Assembly: GCA_050954505.1 (NCBI GenBank)
Contig: JBPBPY010000072.1
Span: 1-29,943, forward strand
DNA from: JAQGMO01 sp050954505
GTDB taxonomy: Bacteria; Pseudomonadota; Gammaproteobacteria; Burkholderiales; Burkholderiaceae_D
Direction of reading: 5' to 3'
DNA: 29,943 nucleotides
This document shows positions 16,071-25,888 of this stretch, piece after piece. The stretch's first letter is position 1; every line of letters begins with the position of its first letter. The position numbers and the translations under genes were made by a program. Below the pieces are notes generated by a model. The model saw only the letters and a program-made list of their open reading frames with translations. It did no database searches and was not told the origin of the DNA.

Positions 16071-19000
16071 CTAATGAAAATCCCGCGACCGCGTATCGAG
16101 TTCCCCCAGCAAATGGCTCAGGTCCACCAGCCGCTTGGCTACCAGATGGCGCACGTTGTTGGCTGATTGCCAGATGCCGTAGACGCCCAGCAGCTGCGCG
16201 CCCATCACTTCACGGCGCTGCTGTTCCACCAGGCTGGACCAGCAGATCACGTTTACCGAACCGCCTTCGTCTTCGATGGTGATGAAGATCACGCCCTTGG
16301 CGGTGTGCGGACGCTGGCGCATGGTGACGATGCCGCAGCCGCGCGCGAACTGGCCGTCGGCGAAGTTGTAGAGCACATCCGATGGCAAAAATCGCATCTT
16401 CAGCAAGCGCTCGCGCAAGAACGACAGCGGGTGGCGGCCGAGGGTCAGGCCAAGATGGCGGTAGTCGGCCACCACGTTTTCCGCGGCACTCGGTGCGTCC
16501 AGTTGCAGGGGCGCTTCGAGCACGGCCGCGCTTTTCAGCAAGCCCTTGTCCGGCACGCTGGCCGCAGCCTGCCACATGGCCTGGCGCCGGTGGCCGGCCA
16601 GTGACACCAGGGCATTTGCACTGGCCAGATGATTGAGCTGGCCGGCGTCCAGGCTGGCGCGCGCGGCCAGGTCGGTGGTGTCGGCAAATGGCGCAATGGC
16701 GCGGGCTTCCTCGATGCGCCAGGCAGCGTCCTGTTCCATGCCATCGACATTGTTCAGGCCAAGACGCACGGCCGGCTGGCTGCCGGCATTGGCGCCTGCA
16801 TTGGCAGGCTCAAGCGCCGCGTCCCAGGTGCTGATACAGACATCCACAGGCAGCACCTGCACCCGTGGCGGCGCGCATCCTGCACCAGCGCCGAGCGCGA
16901 ATAAAATCCCATCGGCTGCGAGTTGAGCAGGGCGGCTAGAAAGGCGGCCGGGTGGTGGCACTTGAGCCAGCTCGATGCATAGGCCAGCAGCGCGAACGAT
17001 GAGGCGTGCGACTCGGGGAAACCATATTCGGCAAAGCCGCGGATCTGGCCGATGATCGAGCCGGCAAATTCATCGCTGTAGCCGCGCTCGTGCATGCCCA
17101 GCGCAAGCTTGGCTTCGAACGGTTCCAGTCCACCCTTGCGCTTCCACGCCGCCATTGCGCGGCGCAGCTTGTCGGCTTCGCCGGCAGTGAAGCCGGCCGC
17201 CACCATGGCGATCTGCATCACCTGTTCCTGGAAGATCGGCACGCCCATCGTGCGCTCAAGGACCGACTGGATTTCATCGCTTGGATAGATCACCTCGTCG
17301 ATGCCCTGGCGCCGGCGCAGGTAGGGATGGATCATGCCGCCCTGGATCGGCCCGGGCCGGATGATGGCCACCTCGATGACCAGGTCGTAGAAAGTGCGCG
17401 GACGCATGCGCGGCAGCATCGACATCTGCGCGCGCGACTCGATCTGGAACACGCCAACGGTGTCGGCCTGGCAGATCATGTCATAGGTGGCTTTGTCTTC
17501 GGGGGGAATGTCGCCCAGCTCGAAGCGCTCGCCGCGCTGCTGCGATACCAGCTCCAGGGTGCGGCGTATGCAGCTGAGCATGCCCAGCGCCAGCAGGTCG
17601 ATCTTCAGCAGGCCGATTGCATCGAGGTCGTCCTTGTCCCATTGGACGATGCTGCGCTCGGCCATGGCGGCGTTCTCGATGGGCACCAGGCGGCACAGCT
17701 TGGTGTGGGAAATCACGAAGCCGCCGGGATGCTGGCTCAGGTGGCGCGGGAACATCATCAGCTGTTCGGCCAGGGCATTCCATTTCTCCACGATTGGCGA
17801 GTCGGGGTCGAAACCGCAATCGCGCAGGCGGCCATGCAGGTCGGCCTTGCCGCCCCAGGAGTGCGATGCCTTGGCCACCTTGTCGACCACCGAAAGGTCC
17901 ACGCCGAGCGCCTTGCCGACATCGCGCAGGACGCTTTTGGGGCGATAGGAAATCACCACCGCAGTCAGTGCTGCGCGCATGCGGCCATATTTCTGGTACA
18001 CGTATTGCAGCACTTCTTCGCGGCGCTGGTGTTCGAAGTCGATGTCGATGTCGGGCGGCTCGTTGCGCTCCTTTGACATGAAGCGTTCGAACAGCAGCGT
18101 GCCGCGCGAGGGATCGACCTCGGTCACGCCCAGGCAATAACAGACTGCCGAATTGGCCGCCGACCCGCGGCCCTGGCACAGGATGTGGCGCGAACGGGCA
18201 AACCGCACGATGTCGAAGACGGTGAGGAAATACGATTCATATTCCAGCTCGCCGATGATTTCCAGCTCGCGCTCGAGCTGTTCCTGCACCTTCTCTGGTA
18301 TGCCGTGCGGGAAACGCCAGTGCGCACCGATGTAGGCTTCCTGGCGCAGGTAGCCGGACGGCGTCTGGCCTGCGGGAATCAGTTCGTGGGGATATTCGTA
18401 GCGCAGTTCGTCGAGCGAGAACTGGCACAGCTGCGCCAGGCGCACCGACTCATCAAGCGCGGCGCGCGAATACAGGTTGCCCAGACGCAGGCGCGAACGC
18501 AGATGCTGCTCGGCGTTGGGCGCCAGCTTGTAGCCGCACTGGGTCAGTGGAATGCCGTAGCGGATCGCCGTCATGGTGTCCTGCAGCGGCTTGTTGGAGC
18601 GCAGGTGCATGCAGACGTCGCCGGTGGCGACCACCGGAATGGCAAACTCTTCCGAGACAGTGGCGATCATGGCCTGGTGCCTGGCATCGCGGGTGCGGTG
18701 ATGCAGGGTCAGGGCAATGCGCGCGCGCCCCGGTGCATTCTGGATCAGCCAGGCCGCCTGCCATTCGACATCTTCCTGTGCTGCGCAGTAGGCTGGCGCC
18801 AGGATGAACTGGCAATTGGGCAAGCCGCGCAGGTGCACCAGCGCGCCGGTGGGCGCGGCGATGTCGCGCGGGCGCACCAGGTAGCTGCCTTTTTCAGCGC
18901 GCATGCGCGCCACCGTGATCAGCTCGCTCAGGTTGCCATAACCATTCTTGTTGGTGGCCAGGATGATCAGGTTGAAGGGCGCATTGCCGTCCTCGGGCGT

Positions 19001-19264
19001 GACCGTCATCTGGCTGCCGATGACCAGGTGCAGCCCCAGCTCCTTGGCCATCACATGTGCGCGCACCACGCCGGCCAGGCTGCATTCATCGGTAATGGCA
19101 ATGGCGGCATAACCGAGCTTGGCCGCGCGCGCCACCAGGTACTCGGGCGCCGAGGCGCCGCGCAGGAAACTGAAGTGGCTCAGGACCTGCAGTTCGGCGT
19201 AGTCAGGCAGGGAATTCGCGGGCAAGGAATTCGCCGGCGCAGAACCGGACGGCAGCTCAGGCAT
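16071..19264 (-). pseudogene. dnaE2: Error-prone DNA polymerase DnaE2 (ImuC), frame broken by a 1-nt deletion
   Basis: C-family translesion polymerase of the SOS mutasome. ATG 19264 overlaps the imuB stop by 8 nt and gives MPELPSGSAPANSLP. The PHP domain begins with YAELQVLSHFSFLRGAS. Catalytic aspartates are in PPDIDIDF (about D407 and D409) and LLKIDLLAL (about D556). Near 16862-16864 the frame breaks: QDARRHG is followed by nonsense, while the next frame continues VQVLPVDVCISTWDAALEP. One base is missing in the Gly-Val junction (GGG TGC where GGN GTG is expected). The remainder includes helix-hairpin-helix sequence (GHRRQAMWQAA) and a C-terminal OB fold, and ends at TAG 16071. With one base restored the protein is 1064 residues, the usual size. 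No other defect is seen, so either a recent mutation or a sequencing error in a short G run is possible. As written, the product stops after about 800 correct residues at 16754. Confidence 0.93.
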
Positions 19265-20725
19265 ACAAACCGTGCAGATACCAGCGCGCATCCTGGCTGC
19301 GCTCGAGATAGATCCAGTAGCAGCTCGAATCGCTGGCCTGGCCAATGAAGTAGTCGCGCGCTGCGGTCTGGTCATTCCACCAGCCTGCTTCCAGGCGTTC
19401 GGGACCGTGGATGCATTTCAGCGGGCTGCCATAGAACGGCCGCTCGTCGCGCATGATCAGCGGGATCGGCTTGGGCAGCAGCCAGAACGGCCGGCCATCG
19501 AGGATTTCTTCCACCGTGCTGCGCGCCGGCCTGGCCGTGGCGCTGATCCAGGCATTGCAGACTTCGGGACGGTAGTCGTCCACATCCGCAGGGGTGAGCA
19601 CATTTTCGGCGCCCAGGCGCGCGCTGAGCAGTTCGAGCAAACGGTTGTAATCCTGCGGCGAGCCGCCGACTTCGACGAACAGCGATGCATTGAGCGGCAC
19701 CATCGGCTCGATCTTCAGCGCCTGCAGGCGCAGCGCAATCACCGGCGCTTCCAGCGTCAGCTTGCCCAGCCGCTCCTTGAGCAGGCGGATCAAATGCTCT
19801 TCATGCCAGGCCGGTTCGGCCAGCGCAATGTCGAGCGCAGTCGGCGCCCTGGCCACGCGCCCGCGCTCGTGTTCGAGCAGCAGCGTGAAGATGCGCACCG
19901 CTTGCTGCTTCACGGCCAGCCAGCCCACCAGCTGCTGGATCAGGCTGGCAGCGCCAAACAGCAGGGCGTCGGCATGTTCGATGCGGTCGAAGGTTTCCAT
20001 GCGCGCAGAAAAATTCAGCGGCGGCTTGAGCCATTCGAACATTTCCGCCGCTTCGCCATAAGCGCGGTCGATCTCGGCCAGCAGATGCTTGCTGGTGCGG
20101 CGCAGCAGCCCGGCGCGCGGCAGCTTGCGCATCAGCCCGAGGTTATGCGCCCGATGTTGGCAAACCAATCCTGGAATGCGCGCGTGGCCGGCGCCAGGTG
20201 GCAGGGCAGCATGTCCAGGCGGCGCAGCATGGAGGCCGGCGACAGGACACGCCGGCGCAGCAGTTCCCCCTTGCGGCGGCTGCTGCGCGCCAGCATCCAG
20301 GCGGCGCCGGCCGTGGGGGCAGCGCCCAGCTGCAGCGTGAAACCCAGGGCGCTGACGCTGCGCATGACGCGCTGGCACAAGGCATGGGCGCCGCCAAACA
20401 GCGTCAGGCTGGCGCTGACATCGAGCAGCACGGAAAACTCGTCGAGGTGCGTGACTTCAGGGGTGTACTGCATCAGCGCGGTGGCAATGGCGTCAAGCGC
20501 CAGGTCTTCGCGTTCCAGCGCGCGCTCGAGGATCAGCGTGGCCGGCGCAATTGCCGCCACGCCGCCGCTGCGCATGGCCAGGCGCACGCCGGCCCAGGCA
20601 GCCTCGGGCGACATGGCCAGCACCTGCCCCTGGTCGATGACGACCACGGGGCCGGGCTCAGACCAGCGAGGCCGCAGCGCTTCGAGCGGCAGCAATGGCA
20701 GGTAGACGCTGAGCAGGAGCTTCAT
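19257..20725 (-). pseudogene. imuB: Y-family polymerase-like protein ImuB, frame broken by a 1-nt deletion
   Basis: Catalytically inactive Y-family homologue that links ImuA and DnaE2 to the beta clamp. ATG 20725 starts MKLLLSVYLPLLPLEALRP, the family N-terminus. The first ~195 residues are intact (VTHLDEFSVLLDVSASLTLFGG, PCHLAPATRAFQDWFANIG). Near 20141-20142 the frame breaks: RI-T is followed by SG and a stop at 20132, while the next frame continues LGLMRKLPRAGLLRRTSKHLLAEIDRAYGEAAE to the true C-terminus (WIYLERSQDARWYLHGLYA). Restoring one C in the ACC-CTC run gives TLGLMRKLPRAG and a 489-residue protein of normal length. imuA overlaps its start by 68 nt and dnaE2 its end by 8 nt, so it is the middle gene of the SOS operon. 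Whether the deletion is biological or an assembly artefact cannot be told from the sequence. Confidence 0.93.
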
Positions 20726-21398
20726 GCTGTGGGTCCTTGACAGCGCCAATGGGCATTTCGGCGAGTGGAATGAAAAGCGGCCGCTCGCAATGCGGACCCT
20801 TGCGTTTGATGATCTCGGCCAGCACGCCACCGGCGGCCGGCCGCAGGGCAATGCGCAGCGGCGCCGGCGAGGCATCGGTTGCGGCCGACAGCGGACGCAT
20901 GAACCAGAGCCAGGTTTCGGTCGACTGCGCGGCCAGGTTCAGGCGCCGCAGCGATTCGGCCCGCACATTCGGCTGCCACAGGATGACGGCGCCGCAACTG
21001 CCATTCTTCAACACCTGTTCGGCGCACCAGAGGGCATCGGCCGAACTGGAGGGCCGCAGCCAGAGGATGTGGCGGTCGTTCCAGTGCCAGGCGCGGCAAG
21101 CCATCGAGTGCGGCAGGTAGGGCGGCTGGATCAGCGCCACGCGCTGCTTGGCCGACAGCGCAGCGAGGATCGGCTTGAGCAGCTGCATCTCGCCAATGCC
21201 GTGCTGCTGCACCAGCAGCTCGACGAGCGCCGAGCGTGGCCAGCCGCCATTGGGCAGTTCTGCATCGAGCACTGCATGGCCGGTGGACTGGGTTGCCGAG
21301 CGCGATACCGCCAGTTCGCTGGCCCGCCAGACATCGCGCATGGCCAGCACATTGGCCTGTCTGACGGCATCTGGAAGTGGCGGGGCAGGAAAAATCAT
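20658..21398 (-). CDS. imuA: SOS mutasome accessory protein ImuA
   Basis: RecA-like accessory protein of 246 residues, first gene of the imuA-imuB-dnaE2 cassette. ATG 21398 follows GAGG at 8 nt. The family segment LDAELPNGGWPRSALVELLVQQHGIGEMQLLKPILAAL (about 45-82) is clear, as are VALIQPPYLPHS, ILWLRPSSSADALWCAEQVLKNGSCGAVILW and the C-terminal LAEIIKRKGP. The Walker A loop of RecA is degenerate, as is usual in ImuA. The last 68 nt overlap imuB, suggesting translational coupling. A LexA box is 34 nt upstream of the start, so expression should be SOS-induced. Unlike its two partners, this gene has an unbroken frame. Confidence 0.93.
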   Translation of the reverse strand: MIFPAPPLPDAVRQANVLAMRDVWRASELAVSRSATQSTGHAVLDAELPNGGWPRSALVELLVQQHGIGEMQLLKPILAALSAKQRVALIQPPYLPHSMACRAWHWNDRHILWLRPSSSADALWCAEQVLKNGSCGAVILWQPNVRAESLRRLNLAAQSTETWLWFMRPLSAATDASPAPLRIALRPAAGGVLAEIIKRKGPHCERPLFIPLAEMPIGAVKDPQHEAPAQRLPAIAAARSAAASLV

Positions 21399-21431
21399 CG
21401 CGGTTACCTCTGCATCAAGGGAGAAACTAAA

Positions 21432-21451
21432 TACTGTCTATTTGTACAGTA
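21432..21451. promoter_or_regulatory. LexA (SOS) box controlling the imu operon
   Basis: TACTGTCTATTTGTACAGTA matches the classic CTGT-N8-ACAG SOS box with perfect outer arms (TACTGT/ACAGTA). It lies 34-53 nt upstream of imuA on the minus strand. It is also about 220 nt upstream of the divergent hybrid-kinase gene, so an effect there is possible but less likely. Confidence 0.92.
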
Positions 21452-21673
21452 TATTCTCATGTGCAAGTTTCAAGCAAGAGAAAACTCAATGCTTTCAGGA
21501 AATTTTTATTCTGCCGTGGGTGGTTGCCGTGCTTGCCGAATAATTAAAAATTGTCAGTAACCAATGATGTTTCGTTTGTGCAGTATCAGCAGCAGCACCT
21601 CCCCGAACGCCTAACATGGGGCAGCTTGTTTCCATTTCGAAGCAATCAACCGTTTGATTTTTTGGATGTATTC

Positions 21674-24600
21674 ATGACCGATTCCGTCACCCAGCAGAAT
21701 ACAACGACGGTCCGGCATGACATCGGGACGGGCAGGTTGCCATTTCCCGTGGTGGGCATTGGTGCCGCTGCGGGCGGCCTGGCGGCACTGGCGGACTTTT
21801 TTTCCAGCCTGCCAGACCATGGCGGCATGGCCTACGTGGTGATCCTGCATCTCCCGTCCCGGCAAGCGCATTCCCAAGCGCAGCCGCAGCTGCATCCCCA
21901 TCACGTGCTGCAAGCACAGCAGCACAATGCGCGCGCGCTGGTGCAAGACCTTACCAGCATGCCGGTTACCGAAGTCCATGGCACAGCCCGGATCGAGGCA
22001 GGGCAGGTGTATTTGCTGGCGCCGGGCAAGCAGCTGGCCATGGTCGATGGCTTTCTGGCAGCACAGGACACCACGGCGCCGCTTGGCGAGCATGCGGCAA
22101 TCGATTTCTTTTTCCGCTCCCTGGCAGCGGTGCATCGCGAGCGCGCCGTGGCCATCGTTCTTTCCGGCCTCGGTTCCGATGGTGCCGTGGGCATCAGCAG
22201 CATTCGCGAGCAAGGCGGGGTGACGCTGGTGCAGGCGCCACAGGATTGCCAGCATGACGGCATGCCCAATGCCGCCATCCAGAGCGGCAGCATCGACTTC
22301 ATCCTGCCGGCCGCGGCCATGGGGCAGACCTTGGCGGGACTGCGCGACAATGCCGAGCGCATCGGGCTGCCCCTGCTGGAAGACGACAATGATGACAACG
22401 CCATGATGGCACAGCGCGCCAGCCTCGATGGCCTCGATGGCCTTGGCAGCATCGGTGCCGGCAATCTGGAAGAAACCCTGACGCTGCTGCTCGATGGCCT
22501 GTTCAAGGCCACCGGCCACGACTTTCGCCACTACAAACGCGCAACCGTCCTGCGCCGCATCGAGCGGCGCATGCAGGTGCGTTCGGTATTCACGCTGGCC
22601 GAATACCATGCGGTGCTGGCGCGTGACGAAACCGAATACCAGGCTTTGCTGGGCGACATGCTCATCAGTGTGACGAATTTTTTTCGCGACCGCGAATCGT
22701 TCGACGCCCTCGAAAACAACATCATCGCCGAGCTGTTCAAGGACAAGTTGCCTGCCGATGAAATCAGGGTCTGGGTGGCCGCCTGCGCCAGTGGCGAGGA
22801 AGCCTATTCGATGGCCATGCTGCTGGCCGGCCATGCCGCAACCATGAAGGCAGCGCCGCCGTTCCAGGTGTTTGCCTCCGATATCGATGCCCAGGCCATC
22901 AAGCGCGCCCGCGCCGGCAGCTATCCCTCGGCAATCCTGGCCGATGTGACGCCGGCGCGCCTGCGCCAGTACTTCATCAAGGATGCCGACCAGTACACCA
23001 TTCGCAAGTCGGTGCGCGACCGCGTGCTGTTTGCCGAACATAATGTCTTGCGCGACCCGCCGTTTTCACGGCTGGACATGATCTCCTGCCGCAACCTGCT
23101 GATCTATCTGAATCGCGATGTGCAGGTGAAGGTGCTGGAGATGTTCCATTTTGCACTCAAGCCGGGCGGCTACCTGTTTTTGGGCGGCTCGGAGTCGGCG
23201 GAATCGGTGCAGCAGTTCTTCACGCCGGTGGACAAGAAAAACCGCATTTACCGGGCCCGGCCGGCGCTGCAGAACGGCGGCTACAGTTCGCGCATGCTGT
23301 CGTCCATGAGCCAGCTGGCGCCGACACTCACGCCGCGCCACATCGCCCGTCCGGTGTCGCTGGCCGACATGCACCAGCGCGCGCTGTCGCGGCTGCCGCC
23401 GCCATCGGTGCTGCTGGACCGGGAACTGAACATCGTGCACCTGTCGGAACATGCCTTGCCCTTCATGCGCATGAGCGGTGGCGAACCGTCACGCCAATTG
23501 CTGGCGCTGGTGCTGCCGGAGCTGCGCCTGGAATTGCGCAGCGCCCTGATGCAGTCATCGAACCGCATGCGCTGCGACTGCCGGCCGGTGATCATCGACC
23601 GCAGTGGCCGCCGCTGCAAGGTCAACATGTCCATCTTGCCCCATGACGATGCCGACAGTGGCGAGGAATTCAGCCTGGTGCTGTTCGACGAGGCCGTGCA
23701 GGATGCCGCCATGTTCGTGCCGGCACCGGCGCCTGTCACGCAAGCCGACCGGTTGCTGCTGGTGCAGCTGGAAGCCGAACTCGAACGGGCAAAGGAGCAC
23801 TTGCAGGAAACCATCGAGCATGCCGAGGTTTCGGGCGAGGAAGCGCGGGCCTTGATCCAGGAACTGCAGGCAGTCAATGAAGAAATGCGCTCGGCCACCA
23901 ACGAGCTGGAAAACGGCAAGGAAGAACTGCAGTCGGTCAATGAAGAACTCATCACTGTCAATTATGAATTGAAGATCCGCGTCGAGGAAACCGGCAAGGC
24001 AAACGATGACCTCAACAACCTGATTGCCTCGACCGATATCGCCACCATTTTTGTCGACAGCGCTCTGCGCATCATGCGCTACACCCCGCGCGCGGCCGAC
24101 ATCTTCAAGGTCATTGCCGCCGACGTGGGCCGCCCGCTGCTCGACCTGGTGCACCTGCTCGACTACGAGCAGCTGGCCGACGATGTGCGCACCACCTTCG
24201 ATACCCTGCGTCTGGTGGAGCGCGAAGTACGCAGCAGCAATGGCAGGCATTACATTGTGCGCCTGCTGCCTTACCGCACCACCGAAGACCGCATCGAAGG
24301 CGCAGTGCTGACCTTCTTCGACATTTCAGCACGCCGCAGCGCCGAAGAACAATTGCGCATGCGTGAAATGCGCATGCGCCTGGTGGCCGAAAGCACCAAG
24401 GACTATGCCATCATCACCAGCGATGTGAATGGCTTGACGACCAGCTGGAACAAGGGTGCTGAACGGGCGTTTGGCTACACCGAGGACGAAATGCTGGGCC
24501 AGCCGCTGGCGTGCCTGTTCGTGCCGGAAGACCGCCAGATCGGCATGCCGGAAGATGAAATGCGGCGCGCGCGCGAAGATGGCCGCGCCGAAGACGAGCG

Positions 24601-25888
24601 CTGGCACCTGTGCAAGGATGGCAGCCGCATCTATTGCAGCGGCGTCATGACGCCGCTGGGGCCGGCGGCCATGCATGGTTATGCAAAGATCGCCCGCGAC
24701 CAGACCGACCGCAAGAAAAACGAGAGCAAGCTCAACGAGGCGCTCGACAGCGAACAGAAAAAAAGCACCGAAGCCGAATCGGCGGTGGCGCTGAAGGATG
24801 AATTCCTGGCCATCATGTCGCATGAATTGCGCCATCCCCTCAATCTCATCCAGATCAATGCCGAACTGCTTTCGCGCTTGTCCGTGTCCCATTCGGAAAC
24901 GGCGCAGCGCGCTGCCACCATCATCAAGAGCGCGGTCAAGAGCCAGGCCAAGATCATCGATGACTTGCTGGACATGTCACGGGTGCGCACCGGCAAGCTG
25001 ACACTGGCGCTGGCGCCGCTGGCCATCGGTCCACTGCTGGAAACCACCGCTGCGGTGGTACGCGCCGATCCCGCGGCGCAGGAACACCGCATCATCGTGC
25101 GCGGTGCCGGCAACCAGGCGTGCGTGATGGCCGATGCGGTGCGCATCGAACAGGTGCTGATGAACCTCCTGGTCAATGCCGTCAAGTTCACCCCGGCCGG
25201 CGGTACCGTCACGCTTGACCTGACCGATGACGGCAGCGAGCTGCGCATCGAAGTTGCCGATACCGGGCAAGGCATTTCGCCAACGCTGCTACCGAATGTC
25301 TTCGACATGTTTGCCCAGTCCAGCTCGGTGACCACGCGCGCCAAGGGCGGGCTGGGCATCGGGCTGGCGCTGGTCAAGGAAATCGTCCTGCAGCATGGCG
25401 GCCGGGTGCAGGCTGCGTCAGACGGCATTGGCCAGGGCGCGCGCTTTTCCATCTGGCTGCCGCTGGCCGGCGCCACGCAGGAAAACGCCGACACGACGGC
25501 CGGCACGAAAACCGACATCGCCGGCTTGCGCATCCTGCTGGTTGATGATGTACGCGATGTGGTCGACTGCGTCCAGCTGCTGCTGGAAATGGAGGGTGCC
25601 ATCCTGACTGTGGCCACCAGCGCCGAAGAAGGCCTGGCCGCGCTGGCACATCAGGAGATCGATCTGCTGATCTCGGACTTGTCCATGCCTGGCATCGATG
25701 GTCATGAATTCCTGCGCCGCGCCCGGCTCATGCCGCGTTACCAGGCCTTGCCGGCGATCGCCGTCAGCGGCCTGATGCGCGACAAGGACGTGGCCCAGTC
25801 GAATGCAGCAGGCTTCATGGCGCACTTGAGCAAGCCGGTCGCCATGGACCGGCTACTGGAAATCGTCAGCCGGCATTTTGGGCAGTGA
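21674..25888 (+). CDS. CheB-CheR-PAS hybrid sensor histidine kinase with receiver domain
   Basis: Multidomain signalling protein of 1404 residues from ATG 21674 (weak GGA upstream); a TTG-initiated extension to 21551 looks non-coding. Domains in order: CheB-like methylesterase (about 22-215); CheR-like SAM methyltransferase (about 270-535) with SVTNFFRD, VAACASGEEAYSMAML and ISCRNLLIYL; a long coiled coil (about 690-780; LQAVNEEMRSATNELENGKEELQSVNEEL); two PAS domains (about 785-900 and 905-1015); HisKA with MSHELRHPLN (His1050); HATPase (NLLVNAVKFTP, VADTGQGI, GGLGIGLALVKEI); and a C-terminal receiver with D1335 (LLISDLSMPGIDG) and LSKP. In the CheB part the usual GASAGG nucleophile motif reads GAAAGG, with Ala32 replacing Ser, while H59 and D169 remain, so esterase activity is probably lost. 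No membrane segments are seen, so it is likely a cytoplasmic sensor. Its 3' end overlaps recQ convergently by 23 nt. Confidence 0.93.
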   Translation: MTDSVTQQNTTTVRHDIGTGRLPFPVVGIGAAAGGLAALADFFSSLPDHGGMAYVVILHLPSRQAHSQAQPQLHPHHVLQAQQHNARALVQDLTSMPVTEVHGTARIEAGQVYLLAPGKQLAMVDGFLAAQDTTAPLGEHAAIDFFFRSLAAVHRERAVAIVLSGLGSDGAVGISSIREQGGVTLVQAPQDCQHDGMPNAAIQSGSIDFILPAAAMGQTLAGLRDNAERIGLPLLEDDNDDNAMMAQRASLDGLDGLGSIGAGNLEETLTLLLDGLFKATGHDFRHYKRATVLRRIERRMQVRSVFTLAEYHAVLARDETEYQALLGDMLISVTNFFRDRESFDALENNIIAELFKDKLPADEIRVWVAACASGEEAYSMAMLLAGHAATMKAAPPFQVFASDIDAQAIKRARAGSYPSAILADVTPARLRQYFIKDADQYTIRKSVRDRVLFAEHNVLRDPPFSRLDMISCRNLLIYLNRDVQVKVLEMFHFALKPGGYLFLGGSESAESVQQFFTPVDKKNRIYRARPALQNGGYSSRMLSSMSQLAPTLTPRHIARPVSLADMHQRALSRLPPPSVLLDRELNIVHLSEHALPFMRMSGGEPSRQLLALVLPELRLELRSALMQSSNRMRCDCRPVIIDRSGRRCKVNMSILPHDDADSGEEFSLVLFDEAVQDAAMFVPAPAPVTQADRLLLVQLEAELERAKEHLQETIEHAEVSGEEARALIQELQAVNEEMRSATNELENGKEELQSVNEELITVNYELKIRVEETGKANDDLNNLIASTDIATIFVDSALRIMRYTPRAADIFKVIAADVGRPLLDLVHLLDYEQLADDVRTTFDTLRLVEREVRSSNGRHYIVRLLPYRTTEDRIEGAVLTFFDISARRSAEEQLRMREMRMRLVAESTKDYAIITSDVNGLTTSWNKGAERAFGYTEDEMLGQPLACLFVPEDRQIGMPEDEMRRAREDGRAEDERWHLCKDGSRIYCSGVMTPLGPAAMHGYAKIARDQTDRKKNESKLNEALDSEQKKSTEAESAVALKDEFLAIMSHELRHPLNLIQINAELLSRLSVSHSETAQRAATIIKSAVKSQAKIIDDLLDMSRVRTGKLTLALAPLAIGPLLETTAAVVRADPAAQEHRIIVRGAGNQACVMADAVRIEQVLMNLLVNAVKFTPAGGTVTLDLTDDGSELRIEVADTGQGISPTLLPNVFDMFAQSSSVTTRAKGGLGIGLALVKEIVLQHGGRVQAASDGIGQGARFSIWLPLAGATQENADTTAGTKTDIAGLRILLVDDVRDVVDCVQLLLEMEGAILTVATSAEEGLAALAHQEIDLLISDLSMPGIDGHEFLRRARLMPRYQALPAIAVSGLMRDKDVAQSNAAGFMAHLSKPVAMDRLLEIVSRHFGQ

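Noticed and set aside
17006..20705. Long plus-strand frames of 356, 387 and 477 codons across dnaE2 and imuB
   Set aside because: Antisense shadows of a GC-rich operon whose minus-strand products are clearly recognisable.
21611..23041. 476-codon minus-strand frame opposite the hybrid kinase
   Set aside because: His/Gln/Arg-rich shadow without motifs; the CheB and CheR domains are on the other strand.
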